Origin: WHTG01 sp035540515
GTDB taxonomy: Bacteria > Actinomycetota > Nitriliruptoria > Euzebyales > Egibacteraceae
DNA: 11,616 nucleotides
NCBI GenBank assembly: GCA_035540515.1
Contig: DATLGM010000256.1
Span: 1-11,616 of the forward strand
Reading direction: 5' to 3'
Shown: positions 11,577 through 11,616 of the stretch, one piece after another
Numbering within the stretch: the stretch's first letter is position 1
Layout: each line of letters opens with the position of its first letter
Position numbers and translations under genes: made by a program
The notes under the pieces: model-generated
Databases searched by the model: none
Seen by the model: only the letters and a program-made list of their open reading frames with translations
What the model was told of the DNA's origin: nothing

Positions 11577-11616
11577 GAGCTCACCTTCCACGTTGTGATG
11601 GCCGGACTACCCAAGC

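Noticed and set aside
11577..11591. Epimerase start at the GTG at 11591
   Set aside because: The five extra residues overlap the AAGGTGAG ribosome site that serves the ATG at 11576, and SDR proteins normally begin right before the first strand.

Overview
This is a high-GC window (strong G/C preference at third codon positions) from what is probably an actinobacterium. The signs are the three-part PurS/PurQ/PurL form of FGAM synthase, a purC of about 300 residues, three purine genes that look leaderless, and a stress-sigma-like GGGTAT promoter. A deep-branching class such as Nitriliruptoria is possible, but the sequence alone does not settle it.

Layout. The plus strand opens with the tail of an unknown very basic protein (to 104). 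Then come purC (159-1058), purS (1060-1320), a one-pass membrane protein of unknown function wedged between purS and purQ (1321-2046), and purQ (2083-2763). A separate plus-strand gene encodes a five-helix membrane protein with a C-terminal type-1 copper (cupredoxin) domain (2906-3727). It converges with a minus-strand pair of half-transporters (3761-5515 and 5512-7257) that read as one heterodimeric ABC exporter. purL (7556-9799) lies divergently on the other side of a 298-base control region. The right end holds three minus-strand genes: an NAD-dependent epimerase/dehydratase (10524-11576), a 61-residue acidic protein (10278-10463) and a 156-residue protein with a helical C-terminal domain (9804-10274).

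How the genes work together. PurS, PurQ and PurL together convert FGAR to FGAM, and PurC makes SAICAR later in the same de novo purine pathway. purL has been separated from purSQ by about 4.8 kb carrying the cupredoxin protein and the exporter. purC, purQ and purL each have a TAnnnT -10 box ending exactly 7 nt before the A of ATG, which is the signature of leaderless actinobacterial transcripts. The locus may therefore be several independent leaderless units rather than one operon.

The most interesting element is the leader of the ABC exporter (minus strand, about 7471 to 7258). It has a good promoter (TTGACG, 18 nt, TACCGT), an AGGAGG ribosome site, a 20-codon ORF too short for ordinary gene calling (MKRIAPFIDVPACLPVPPIL), a stem directly after its stop codon, and a GC-rich hairpin followed by a CU-rich tract just before the exporter's ribosome site. 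This looks like a ribosome-mediated attenuator, comparable in layout to the BmrB leader of the Bacillus heterodimeric exporter BmrCD, but the peptide is not one I recognise.
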